From positions 40,272 to 104,271 of the forward strand of contig JAJYYB010000010.1 of assembly GCA_021801355.1 (NCBI GenBank): a stretch of DNA of 64,000 nucleotides, read 5' to 3'. The position numbers and the translations under genes are program-made. The DNA is from Microcaldota archaeon. GTDB lineage: Archaea; Micrarchaeota; Micrarchaeia; Micrarchaeales; Micrarchaeaceae. The notes beneath the pieces were generated by a model. The model ran no database searches. It was given only the letters and a program-made list of their open reading frames with translations, and had not been told where the DNA came from. Below, in pieces: positions 8,961-18,021 of the stretch. The stretch's first letter is position 1. Each line of letters begins with the position of its first letter.

Positions 8961-9653
8961 TTATATCTTGTTCAGCCTTGCGTATATCTCTTCTACATCA
9001 AGTTTGGTGGTCAGCAACGGAAGCTTTTCTATCTGGGCTATCTTTACTGCGAGCTTGTCGACGTTGGTGACGTTATGCATCACTATAAGCTTGGGCTTGA
9101 TCGGCGCTACCCTTATAACGACCATGGGCGACCTTCCAGTCGATACGCGCTCGAAGATGAATGCACGATCCGTAGTCGTGCCGAACAGTTTCGGGTATTC
9201 GGATGGTGACATCTCCAATATGACCCTAAGGCTGTCAAGCCTAGTGTAACCGAATAGCTTTATCGAGTCGAGATAGCCCGGATTGGCGACCACCTTGCCT
9301 TCTATTATTCTGTTGAAGTCGGCGCCGCCTATAGGCGCCCCGAAATCGTGTATCGTGTAGAACGGCTCCTCCTTTGGCTTCTGCTGCGATATTTTCGCAA
9401 GGCTCTGGACTACCGCGCCACCTCTGCTCTCGTCTATTATGAATATGGCATCGACGAACCTCTTTATGACGCCTACGCCAGGGCTCAGCCTCCTGTTGCT
9501 CTCATAGTCGCTTATTGTTGAATTTGATATCTTGATGTACTTGGCAAGCTCGGTCTGGGATACTCCGAAAAGTTCGCGCCACTTCTTCATTACGCTTCCC
9601 GGGGTGTCTGACAGCGTTATCTCGCCGGCTATCCTGTCCTTGAGCTCGTTCAT
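8961..9653 (-). CDS. Archaeal XRE-type HTH transcription regulator
   Basis: A helix-turn-helix at about residues 27-55 (LFGVSQTELAKYIKISNSTI then SDYESNRR) is followed by a sequence segment typical of the conserved archaeal regulator family that I know as COG1709. The remaining 150 residues form a probable ligand-sensing domain without a metal or nucleotide motif. The gene starts 4 bases after the membrane-protein gene upstream, so the two form an operon; the regulator may respond to, or control, that membrane protein. Confidence 0.8.
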   Translation of the reverse strand: MNELKDRIAGEITLSDTPGSVMKKWRELFGVSQTELAKYIKISNSTISDYESNRRLSPGVGVIKRFVDAIFIIDESRGGAVVQSLAKISQQKPKEEPFYTIHDFGAPIGGADFNRIIEGKVVANPGYLDSIKLFGYTRLDSLRVILEMSPSEYPKLFGTTTDRAFIFERVSTGRSPMVVIRVAPIKPKLIVMHNVTNVDKLAVKIAQIEKLPLLTTKLDVEEIYARLNKI

Positions 9654-9657
9654 TTTG

Positions 9658-10545
9658 TCACTTTTCTTTCCTCTTTGCTGCCTTCCTGCCCTTGCTGCCC
9701 CTCCTGCTTTTCTTGCCTACGTTCCTGTAAAGTTCATCTATGTACATTTCCTGTTCGGACTTCTCGCCCGGCTTCCCGGAAGATGAACCGTCTTTCTTGT
9801 CGCGTGGAGTGTAAATCAATCCCACTATAGTTATTATTAGACCGATTATAAATATACCTCCAGATGTGAGGTACCAACTGTTAAACGCTGACTGGCTCTG
9901 GTTCAATGCGTTTTGTATGCCAATTATAGCGGGATTCGATTCGAGCGCGTTTTCCGTGGTAGGGCCCAGATACGCCACGATGCCCGTGGCGGTATTTGAT
10001 GTAGAGGAAACGACACCCTCATTGTTGTCTACTACTATGTAGTAGTGGCCCCCCTTTGACATGTTGATGTAGGGATACTCGTATATGGGTGCGGAATAGT
10101 TCGAGCTCGGATGCGGGGTTGTGCTTGCATTTGCCGTATTGTTCGACTCAGTATATGTGATGTTTTTGGTTATGTCGCCGAATATTAGGAGAGCACCATG
10201 GCCCTCTAGCGAGATCGCATCGGAAATGCCGCTGCCTGATGCATTAAGCGCTAATGAGTTCCATGAATCAAACGCCGATTCGTTGAAAAGGTATGCGTTG
10301 ACCTTACCCGATATGACAGCTGTGCTCAGCGTGAAAACCGAACGTCCCGTTATATTCGAGGAGTTTAGCTCGAACACCATGAAATTGCCTGATTTTAATG
10401 AGAAGTTCTGTATGTTTGCTATCATGCGTATGTCCCCGAACTCAGAGCTGTTGAAGTTGCTGGCTATCTGGTTCCCGACTATAAAGCTCGCTGCTATGGA
10501 AAGTATTATTATGAGCAGACCTAAGTACACCAGCTTCTTCATCAT
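9658..10545 (-). CDS. Membrane-anchored protein with glycosylatable outer domain, unknown function
   Basis: The protein has 295 residues from the ATG at 10545. An N-terminal membrane segment (KLVYLGLLIIILSIAASFIV) and a second one near residue 230 (GGIFIIGLIITIVGLIY) enclose a domain of about 190 residues rich in Asn-x-Ser/Thr sequons, which should face outward. A basic, Lys/Arg-rich cytoplasmic tail follows. I do not recognise the family. A longer frame to 10677 exists, but the ATG pair at 10545/10542 directly precedes the membrane segment. TATA-like TTTTATATAC lies near 10595-10605 on this strand. Confidence 0.75.
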   Translation of the reverse strand: MMKKLVYLGLLIIILSIAASFIVGNQIASNFNSSEFGDIRMIANIQNFSLKSGNFMVFELNSSNITGRSVFTLSTAVISGKVNAYLFNESAFDSWNSLALNASGSGISDAISLEGHGALLIFGDITKNITYTESNNTANASTTPHPSSNYSAPIYEYPYINMSKGGHYYIVVDNNEGVVSSTSNTATGIVAYLGPTTENALESNPAIIGIQNALNQSQSAFNSWYLTSGGIFIIGLIITIVGLIYTPRDKKDGSSSGKPGEKSEQEMYIDELYRNVGKKSRRGSKGRKAAKRKEK

Positions 10546-10728
10546 CGGATCAGTATGACGTCTAAGTGAGTCGGATAATCTTAGGGCTCTACATGTATAT
10601 AAAACGATGGCATCGAGAATCTGGCTCATCACGGCGTAAATACGCGCATTGCTTCCATGCCGGCTAATGGTATGCAAAAGGTATTAAAATAAGCTTACAG
10701 ACAATATTAACGGTAAAATGGTGGCGAT

Positions 10729-11454
10729 ATGGCTGAATTAGAGAAAATTCCTACAGGTATAGAAGGGCTTGACAACATGCTTTACGGAGGCCTCCCGAAG
10801 AACAATCAGATGCTGATTGCAGGTGGTCCGGGAGCGGGAAAGACGCTGTTGACCTTCGAGATACTTTACAGAAATGCGAAGAAGGGCATACCCAGCGTAT
10901 TCATACCGCTTGAGGAGGACACGCCGATGGTGTTGAGGAACGTGAAGGAGGCTTTCCCAAATTTCACTGACCTTGATGAACTCGTGAAGAGCAACATTAT
11001 AGAGATAGACGGCGGCGGACCTGCGCTCAAGGTCAAGGAGGTCACGGACTCGGAGCTGTATTCGTTCGGCAACATAGTCTCTGAGATAGAGAACTTGGTC
11101 AGGATGAACAACGCGCAGCTGGTCATCGTGGACTCTGTTTCGATGCTAAAGCTGGTGCTCGGCGATTCGTCGCTCTACAGGAAGTCTATGATGGGCCTTA
11201 TATCAACGCTCAGGCGCCTGAACGTGACATCGATATTCACAAGCGAATTGACTTCTACGGAAAGGCAGAGCCTGACTTTCAGCCCTGAATTCTTCATGTT
11301 CGACGGCGTAATGAACATGTATCAGATAGGGGAGAAGGACAGGAGGACGCTGGCCGTCGAGGTGGTCAAGATGAGGGGCTCCAACCATAGCTGGGCGCTC
11401 GCGCCTTACGAGATAACGCCTGGAGGTTTCAAGATATACACGATAGAGCAATGA
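10729..11454 (+). CDS. KaiC-like RecA-superfamily ATPase
   Basis: This 241-residue, single-domain ATPase belongs to the archaeal KaiC/RadA-like group. It has a Walker A motif GGPGAGKT (about 32-39), the EEDTP segment after the second strand, and a Walker B-type strand QLVIVDSVSML (about 125-136). Signal transduction or regulation of motility or surface genes is the usual guess for the group; the substrate is not known. GGTGGCGAT just before the ATG is a good ribosome-binding site. The next gene starts 4 bases after its stop and encodes an exported Cys-repeat protein. Confidence 0.85.
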   Translation: MAELEKIPTGIEGLDNMLYGGLPKNNQMLIAGGPGAGKTLLTFEILYRNAKKGIPSVFIPLEEDTPMVLRNVKEAFPNFTDLDELVKSNIIEIDGGGPALKVKEVTDSELYSFGNIVSEIENLVRMNNAQLVIVDSVSMLKLVLGDSSLYRKSMMGLISTLRRLNVTSIFTSELTSTERQSLTFSPEFFMFDGVMNMYQIGEKDRRTLAVEVVKMRGSNHSWALAPYEITPGGFKIYTIEQ

Positions 11455-11458
11455 TTAG

Positions 11459-12577
11459 ATGTTCTTAAGGTTCAGGAAGGACAACACTGGAGCTTCAAAA
11501 ATGAAGGGCGCGAAAGAACCTATCCTTAGCGAAAAGCAGCGCAGGAGGCTGTCGCTGTACATCGTAGGGCTGCTCCTCTTAGTGGCCATAGTGCTTATAG
11601 CGCTGCCCAGAGGCGCGGGCGGGCTCTCGGCATGCGAGGGGATAATACTAACGGCGCAGAAGGACGCATGCATAAGCGCTCTTGCAAGCAGCACGGATAA
11701 CTTGTCGATTTGCAGTTACCTTGCCCAGCAGGGCTCCCAAAACTGTGTGCTAAACATCGCGGTACAGCAAGGCAATATCTCTACGTGCAGCCTTCTTGAA
11801 TCGACGCCACAGGCGCATTACGCATGCGTATCGAACATCAGCTTCGCCGATAAGAATCCTGCCTACTGCGCGCTTCTTTCAGGCAGCCAGCGTGATGATT
11901 GCGCATACGGGCTAGCAAAGCTCGTAAACTTCACCGAGAGCGCCGCATGCACGCAGATATCGAATTCATCGATCATGAGGATATGCCTTTCCCTATATTA
12001 CTACAAGAACGCGCTAGACCATAGAAACCAGTCTTCGTGCGGCATGCTGCTCAACAACGCCAATGGCTCGCTCCTTACGGACATAATCGATGAATCCGGG
12101 GGCAACCAGTCGCTCAGCTCGATTTTTGATTATGCTTCGGAGAACATCACGCCCAGGGACTATTGCTACAACCAGCTCGCCATAGAGGAAAGGAACCAAT
12201 CGGTTTGCAGCTTTAATGCAGGCGCCGCGCAGACGATATGCCAGGAGGCGGTAAGCGCAGAGGAGAGGCTTAATACTACCAACAACCAGCTTAACTGCAC
12301 CAAGCTTTCGCTTGAAGGCGGGAATCTCACGAATAGCTCAGTAAAGGGCAACGCGACAGCGAACCTGACCAGATACTTCAGCAAGATAAACCTTTTTGCG
12401 TGCACGCTGACTGAATCATTTAGGGAGAGGAATATAACATTGTGCAAGACCCTGGCAAACAGCACGCAGTACAACTCCTGCGTGTGGGACTTCATAAAGA
12501 CGCTGAACGCTACTAACGACTGCGGCTACCTGACTAATGCAACGCTCCAGTCTTACTGCGCCTCCGGGTATGCTTAA
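11459..12577 (+). CDS. Membrane-anchored protein with Cys-paired helical repeats
   Basis: The 372-residue protein has one membrane segment (about 31-50, LSLYIVGLLLLVAIVLIALP) and a large outer part with more than 20 cysteines and many NxS/T sequons. Cys residues recur in a pattern like N-x-S-x-C-x2-L-x7-10-C-x4-A, repeated about every 30-35 residues, which suggests TPR/Sel1-like helical hairpins locked by disulfides. I do not recognise a named family. The DipZ/CcdA-type genes at 54.6-56.4 kb would be natural suppliers of disulfides. It is cotranscribed with the KaiC-like gene and overlaps the DHH gene. Confidence 0.75.
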   Translation: MFLRFRKDNTGASKMKGAKEPILSEKQRRRLSLYIVGLLLLVAIVLIALPRGAGGLSACEGIILTAQKDACISALASSTDNLSICSYLAQQGSQNCVLNIAVQQGNISTCSLLESTPQAHYACVSNISFADKNPAYCALLSGSQRDDCAYGLAKLVNFTESAACTQISNSSIMRICLSLYYYKNALDHRNQSSCGMLLNNANGSLLTDIIDESGGNQSLSSIFDYASENITPRDYCYNQLAIEERNQSVCSFNAGAAQTICQEAVSAEERLNTTNNQLNCTKLSLEGGNLTNSSVKGNATANLTRYFSKINLFACTLTESFRERNITLCKTLANSTQYNSCVWDFIKTLNATNDCGYLTNATLQSYCASGYA

Positions 12578-14033
12578 GGCTATGGTGGATTCGATGGCAT
12601 CTTTCAGTGGCATCGTATCCTGCATAAGGACTATGCCTAACCAGGTGGACAACGTTTACTCGGCAGTGGGCGATAAGGCGGTAAACTTCAGAAGCGGCAC
12701 GGTACTTTCCCTCAATGACAGGGTTGAGTTTGATATAGATCCTAACGGTTCCGCCAGTGCTCCTCCAATGGCGCAAAATGTTTCGGTAATCGGAAAGGCA
12801 GACAAGCAAGGAATTGATGCTGCCGTGATCGCTTTGTCCGAATCCGTAGATTTGAGGGACAACTTTTCAGCAGTGGATGAACTGCTGGCAAAACACCGTG
12901 AAATCCTTGCATGCGCAAAAAACATGGAGGGCGCATTGGTTGACTGCGCCAGGGCGCTTACTATGGCATTCATATCTGGTGCGCCAATAACGGTAAGGTT
13001 CCATAACGACGGGGACGGCTCAACAGGCGCGATGGCGCTTTACCTGGCTCTTGGCAAGCTCCAGGAGAGGATATCATTTGGGGGCAGGAACATAACATGG
13101 AAGATGCACAGGGGCATATCATATGACGAACAATCGTCATTTGAGGACCTTATGCATTTCAGCCAGTATGAAAGCTCGGGCAGGCCGATTGTAGTTATAA
13201 TAGACTTCGGCACATCCCCAGAGAGCGAGAAATCAATAAATCAGGTAAAGGACAAGGAGAAGGCCCAGCTCGTATGGCTTGACCATCATCCGCCCTATGA
13301 GGGGTTCCCGCAGGATATGATAGGCTTCTACATCAACCCATGGAATTTTGGGGGGAACAGCGACTTCACCGCCGGAGCATTGGCATGCGTGTTCGCTACA
13401 GTGATAAATAGATGCGATGCCGCTGCGCTTGTGGAAGCGTCACTGGTCAGCGACTACAGCGCATACGCAGATTACGATGACAAGCAAGCGCAGGAAACCG
13501 CCCTCGTACTTGACCTGCTTACGAGCGGGAGCAGGTCGCACAGCATGGCGAGCCCCACGCCGAAGACCTTCCTGGACGTGCTAGGCAACAAGAAGCTTTA
13601 CAGCGACACGATGTTCCATGCCAGGAACCTGCTCGACGAGGCGCTTGAGATAGCGCTACAGAGAGCAAAACGCTACAAAAATACCTTTGGGATAGGCATA
13701 TACGTTCTTGATTTTGGTTATATAGCGGAACTTGGGAACGGCTATCCGCTTCCCGGTAGGTTCAGCTCGAGGCTACAGGGAAAGTTGGAGGGGATCAACG
13801 GCGGCAAGACGCTCACGATAGTGCATTATGGCAACTACATATCTATAAGGGAAAGCGACGACATCGTACCGAAGATAAAGGTGCTGGACTTGGTAAACGA
13901 GCTGAAAGCTTCATCAGAATATGTAGAATCGGGCGGAGGGCATAACGAAGCGGCCAGCATGAGGGTGCCTAGGCAGCACACAAAGCAGGTGCTGAAATTG
14001 CTGTTAAGCAACCTGGGCGCGAATCCGGACTGA
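12570..14033 (+). CDS. DHH-family phosphoesterase with N-terminal OB-like domain (RecJ/GAN-like)
   Basis: This is a predicted Mn-dependent nuclease or phosphodiesterase of 487 residues. An N-terminal stretch with OB-fold character (about 10-80) precedes the DHH domain: FHNDGDGSTGAMAL, VIIDFGTSP and the signature LVWLDHHPP. The C-terminal DHHA1 motif is SGGGHNEAASM. It resembles the archaeal RecJ-like proteins that work with the GINS/Cdc45-type replication machinery, though assignment to GAN is inference. I chose the ATG at 12570, which overlaps the stop of the upstream gene; an in-frame start at 12537 is also possible. Confidence 0.85.
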   Translation: MLKAMVDSMASFSGIVSCIRTMPNQVDNVYSAVGDKAVNFRSGTVLSLNDRVEFDIDPNGSASAPPMAQNVSVIGKADKQGIDAAVIALSESVDLRDNFSAVDELLAKHREILACAKNMEGALVDCARALTMAFISGAPITVRFHNDGDGSTGAMALYLALGKLQERISFGGRNITWKMHRGISYDEQSSFEDLMHFSQYESSGRPIVVIIDFGTSPESEKSINQVKDKEKAQLVWLDHHPPYEGFPQDMIGFYINPWNFGGNSDFTAGALACVFATVINRCDAAALVEASLVSDYSAYADYDDKQAQETALVLDLLTSGSRSHSMASPTPKTFLDVLGNKKLYSDTMFHARNLLDEALEIALQRAKRYKNTFGIGIYVLDFGYIAELGNGYPLPGRFSSRLQGKLEGINGGKTLTIVHYGNYISIRESDDIVPKIKVLDLVNELKASSEYVESGGGHNEAASMRVPRQHTKQVLKLLLSNLGANPD

Positions 14034-14046
14034 GCGCGCGTAGGCT

Positions 14047-15279
14047 TCAGGCCGGCTTCTCAAGCCACTTTATCTCCTTCTCTGAAAGATTGTACCTTGA
14101 TTCGAAGAAATTGACCACTGCAGCGTCCTCGCCGTTTTTCTCTGCCGCCCTGACCATTGCTGAGAAAAGCGGCAGATGCTCCTTCGTTATAACCGATACG
14201 CTCTCGTGTATGCCGCGCTGCATCTTAATTGCTATCTGCCTGTCCATACCCCTGCGCTCCTTTGACACGCTAAGCTCCTTTATTATCCTCGGGAAGGCGT
14301 ATTTCCTGGCCGTGTTAGGGTAATTGCGCTTGGCCAGCGCGACGCCGCTCGACATGAGCAGGTTGGCGTACCTCCAATAGCCGTAATTCTGCGACCTTGT
14401 CGCCCTTGAGAGGAAAATGGTCGAACGTGCAAGCGCATCGAATGCTGATGAGTTGTCCTTTACATACGTGTACCTTTTAGGTATATTCTCCTCCATCCAG
14501 TTGACCATCATCTCAGGCTGGACATCGTCAGAAAGCGCTGATCTCGCGCTCTGCGATGCGTATATTGTGTAGGTGGAGAAGATCTTGTCTAATGTGCTGA
14601 AGATATCTGCATCGCGGTCGCGCAGGCCTATTATATCTGCCGCTTCATCGTTGCTACCTGCAAGCGCGAAGGCATCGATGAAGGCGCTGCGGACATCGCC
14701 GCTCGAACGCTTCACTATGGCGTCTATCACGTTCTTCGTCAAACCGAGCTTTTCGCGATCTGAAAGCCCTGACAACGATACTCTAAGGACGTCGTCCGGC
14801 ACCTTTGCGAACCTAACATCATCAACCAAGCCCCTCAGAAATGATATGTTGCGGTCCCACTTGTCGTTTGCTATAAGCAGCATCGGGCTCTTCGACTCGT
14901 GTATCAGTTTCGTAATCGCAGCGTTAGCGCCCTTGTCGAAGCGAGGGGCAAGCTCGTCTATCTCATCCAGTATTATCACATTGCGCCTGCCGAAAAGCGT
15001 CCGCGAATTGGACGGTGCGACAAGGACCTTCTCTATTGTTTCCTTGTCCCTGTAATCGCTTGCGCTCAGCTCCACTATATTCCACTTGAATTCTGCAGCC
15101 AAGGCATGGGCTGATGCGGTCTTGCCGGTGCCGGAAGGTCCGTAAATCAGCATAGGGCGGCGCTTCGCCCCGGCCTCTATGTCACTTGCGAACTTCCTTA
15201 GTTCGCTTACCGCATGGTCGTTGCCTACTATTTCGTTAAGCGATGCGACATCTGTCACGTACTGGTTGGTTGGCGGCAT
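14047..15279 (-). CDS. rfcL: Replication factor C large subunit
   Basis: This is the clamp-loader large subunit, which opens PCNA on DNA with the small RFC subunits. The protein has 410 residues with Walker A GPSGTGKT (47-54), Walker B VIILDEIDEL (101-110), a sensor 1 region MLLIANDKWD and the arginine-region SSGDVRSAFIDA. It is shorter than many archaeal RFC-L proteins and I see no clear PIP box at the C-terminus, which ends YNLSEKEIKWLEKPA. It is divergently oriented to uppS. Confidence 0.92.
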   Translation of the reverse strand: MPPTNQYVTDVASLNEIVGNDHAVSELRKFASDIEAGAKRRPMLIYGPSGTGKTASAHALAAEFKWNIVELSASDYRDKETIEKVLVAPSNSRTLFGRRNVIILDEIDELAPRFDKGANAAITKLIHESKSPMLLIANDKWDRNISFLRGLVDDVRFAKVPDDVLRVSLSGLSDREKLGLTKNVIDAIVKRSSGDVRSAFIDAFALAGSNDEAADIIGLRDRDADIFSTLDKIFSTYTIYASQSARSALSDDVQPEMMVNWMEENIPKRYTYVKDNSSAFDALARSTIFLSRATRSQNYGYWRYANLLMSSGVALAKRNYPNTARKYAFPRIIKELSVSKERRGMDRQIAIKMQRGIHESVSVITKEHLPLFSAMVRAAEKNGEDAAVVNFFESRYNLSEKEIKWLEKPA

Positions 15280-15302
15280 GCGGCATCACCTGATCATGTG
15301 CG

Positions 15303-15311
15303 ATTATAAAA
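15303..15311 (-). promoter_or_regulatory. TATA box of rfcL
   Basis: TTTTATAAT read on the minus strand is centred about 28 bases before the rfcL ATG at 15279. That spacing predicts a transcript starting at or next to the start codon, that is a leaderless mRNA. Confidence 0.6.
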
Positions 15312-15452
15312 CTGGTAAGCAATTTCTACGCGAGCTATCAACTGTTAAACGAGAAAGTATTTAAGTATTGCATGGGTATAGTATAGAGACGTTTTATTGG
15401 GTGCTATGCACTCTTAGCGGCTTTCTAAAATGCCACTTTTTTAGGTAATTGT

Positions 15453-16160
15453 ATGATTCAGTTAGAGTATGTACCACAGCATGTAGCGCTGATACCTGAT
15501 GGCAACAGGAGATGGTCAAGGAGCCACAAGTTCAAGCTCTACAGCAGCTACAGCTTGGGCATAGAGAAGTTCATAAACTTCAGCATCTGGGCGAAGAGCT
15601 TTGGGGTCAAGACCCTGACGGTGTGGGCGCTCTCTACAGAGAACATAAGCAACAGGAGCAGGGGCGAGCTTTCGATACTCTATAGGCTCTACACCAGGAT
15701 GGCCAATGACAAGAAGATATTTGATACGCTTAAGAGGAACGGCGCGCGCATAATAGTGATAGGCAACCTTTCAAAAGTGCCGAAGCCGGTCCGGACGGCG
15801 CTATACGGCCTCGAGAGGAGGACGAAGACCTTCAAGGAGCTTTCGATAAACATACTCATAGGCTATGGCGGTAGGGACGATATAATACACGCAGTAAAGA
15901 GGATAATTTCAGATAGGAGGATGAAGATAAGGAACATCAATGAGAACCTTATAAGGGCTTACCTTAGGACCGCTGCCCTCCCTGATGCTGACCTCATAAT
16001 AAGGACATCGGGCGAGACGAGGCTTTCTGGCTTCCTGCCATGGCAGTCCGGCTATTCCGAGCTCTATTTCGCTAACAAGTACTGGCCGGATTTCGGGAAG
16101 AAGGACTTGGAGAGGGCCTTAAAGTACTTTTCAACCAGGCAACGCAGGTTCGGCAAATAA
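15453..16160 (+). CDS. uppS: Cis-prenyltransferase (undecaprenyl/polyprenyl diphosphate synthase)
   Basis: It condenses isopentenyl diphosphate onto an allylic diphosphate to make the long polyprenol that carries glycans. The 235-residue protein has the family signature ALIPDGNRRWSR (catalytic Asp at about residue 17), TVWALSTEN, and the C-terminal IIRTSGETRLSGFLPWQSGY then SELYF. It leads an operon with DUF2070 and a polyprenol-kinase-like gene, consistent with a role in lipid-carrier supply for the sugar genes downstream. Confidence 0.95.
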   Translation: MIQLEYVPQHVALIPDGNRRWSRSHKFKLYSSYSLGIEKFINFSIWAKSFGVKTLTVWALSTENISNRSRGELSILYRLYTRMANDKKIFDTLKRNGARIIVIGNLSKVPKPVRTALYGLERRTKTFKELSINILIGYGGRDDIIHAVKRIISDRRMKIRNINENLIRAYLRTAALPDADLIIRTSGETRLSGFLPWQSGYSELYFANKYWPDFGKKDLERALKYFSTRQRRFGK

Positions 16161-16170
16161 CGTGTTTTAG

Positions 16171-18021
16171 ATGCCAAAGCCGCCGGACAATGGTAGCTCA
16201 TCCTTCATATCCAACAGCAGCATCTTCAAGAAGAACATGCCGAGCACAGCGGTTCTTTTCACGGTAACGCTCTTCATAAGCGTAATATTCGGCATTGCCT
16301 CGGTGGCGCTCGTGAACTATCCGGAGCTTGCCACCAACACGAACCAGATAATAGTGGACGGCATGCTGGCAGGCATAATAGCAATAACGCTGCCTACAGT
16401 GCTTACTACGATATTCATAAAGGCGCTCAGGAGGGCGGTCGAGCTGAACTACCTGTTCTTCGTATCGCTCTTCGGTGCCGTGGTCTACTCCCTGTTCCTT
16501 GTGATAGGAAGCGCGACAACTATAGAGGCCCCTCTCTATGGCATAGCCGGAATAATAGTGCTGGTAGGGGACGCAAGCACGGTGGCATGGTGGCTCTTCG
16601 TCAATAAGGTAATGTTCGGGCGTGGCAAGGGCGGGGTGCTTACGGCCCTCGCGCAGCCTACGCTTAACATACTCACTTACATACCCGTGAGCAGCTTCCT
16701 TTTCGTGGTCTCAAAATCCATACAGCTGCTCTTCCTGAAGCTCTACATAGGCATCTTCATATTCATCATGGTCACCTACTGCATACTTTACATGTTCGAC
16801 AAGCCTATGGAGCGCAATCTCGGATTCCCTGCGATAGAAGCTTTCTCGAAGATGTTCCAGGGGTGGATTTTCGACACGAACATTGCATCGCCTTTCGGGC
16901 CTAAATTCGGCAGCGCCGCCGATATAGAGGTGGGCACCCTGGTGCTTAAGGATACCAAAGGCAAACTCAAGTCGATTTTCTTCCTGCCGATGGTGCACTA
17001 CGGCCCGGCAGGGGCGATAGGCGGCAGCAACTTCCCTTATCTCATGGAGAGAAGGATAAACGAGAAATACCGCGCCAACGCATTCATTATGCATGCAAGC
17101 GTGAACGAGGATTTCAACCCGGTCTCTGCAAGGCAGATAACGCAGTTGAACTCTGCGTTAGACATTTGCATCGCAAAGGCGAGGAAGCTTGGCGGCGGCA
17201 CCAGATATTTCGAATCGAGAGCAAACAACGCCACCATAAAGAAGATTGATATAGGGGATCTGGGCATCGTCACCTTTACTAGGGCGCCATACATAACCGA
17301 GGATATATCGCCAGACTCGGCGCTGCTGTTCAACGAGCTGCTGAAGGGCGTGAACAGGAAGCTGATGCTCGTTGACGCGCACAACTCAAGGATTGAGAAA
17401 GCGGACGAGGACGAGCTCGCCGGCGTGGCCTTCAACTCAAGCTACATGAAGGACTATGTGAACGCGATAAAGAGGCTCAAAAAGCCAATCCAAAGCGGGA
17501 GATGCCTGGTGTTCGGCTCCAGCAGCGTGGAGGCTTACTACCAGCTTGGAGCGCCCGAAGACCTAGGGCACGGAAAAATGAACGTAGGGATATTCGAGAT
17601 AAACAGGTCTAGGTACTGCATCATACTTTTCAATGCGAACAACATGCTTCCATCCTTCAGGAAGCGGATATTGGAGCATCTCCGAGCGAAGTACGGTCTC
17701 AACGCGGAAGTATACACCACAGATACGCATGAGGTGAATTCGTTGCGCAACAATGCGAGCAACGTGCTAGGCAGGCACGCAAGCTATGCGAAACTCATAG
17801 AGCTGGTCGATGAGGGCGTAGAGAACGCGCTCAAGGACCTGGGGCCTGTAAACGCTTTCTATGCATCTACGACAATGAAGAATTTCATGATATGGGGTAG
17901 GAACGTGCGCGAGAGGATGTTCCAAGTGGTAAACTCTGTGATGGCGCTTGCGAGGATACTCGTGCCTGCTGCGCTGGTCGGCGGATTCGTAGTTGCAGCA
18001 TGGATAATATCTATAGTCTGA
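16171..18021 (+). CDS. DUF2070 family membrane protein
   Basis: This conserved archaeal family has no established biochemical role. The 616-residue protein has about six membrane segments in the first 220 residues, one more at the C-terminus, and a large soluble domain between. The soluble part has MVHYGPAGAIGGSNFPYLME (about 275), equivalent to the H-x-G-P-x-G-x-x-G-G-S-N block that marks the family, and MLVDAHNS (about 395), which together look like a metal-dependent hydrolase site. It starts 10 bases after uppS and abuts the kinase gene, so a role in polyprenol or lipid handling is a fair inference. Confidence 0.85.
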   Translation: MPKPPDNGSSSFISNSSIFKKNMPSTAVLFTVTLFISVIFGIASVALVNYPELATNTNQIIVDGMLAGIIAITLPTVLTTIFIKALRRAVELNYLFFVSLFGAVVYSLFLVIGSATTIEAPLYGIAGIIVLVGDASTVAWWLFVNKVMFGRGKGGVLTALAQPTLNILTYIPVSSFLFVVSKSIQLLFLKLYIGIFIFIMVTYCILYMFDKPMERNLGFPAIEAFSKMFQGWIFDTNIASPFGPKFGSAADIEVGTLVLKDTKGKLKSIFFLPMVHYGPAGAIGGSNFPYLMERRINEKYRANAFIMHASVNEDFNPVSARQITQLNSALDICIAKARKLGGGTRYFESRANNATIKKIDIGDLGIVTFTRAPYITEDISPDSALLFNELLKGVNRKLMLVDAHNSRIEKADEDELAGVAFNSSYMKDYVNAIKRLKKPIQSGRCLVFGSSSVEAYYQLGAPEDLGHGKMNVGIFEINRSRYCIILFNANNMLPSFRKRILEHLRAKYGLNAEVYTTDTHEVNSLRNNASNVLGRHASYAKLIELVDEGVENALKDLGPVNAFYASTTMKNFMIWGRNVRERMFQVVNSVMALARILVPAALVGGFVVAAWIISIV

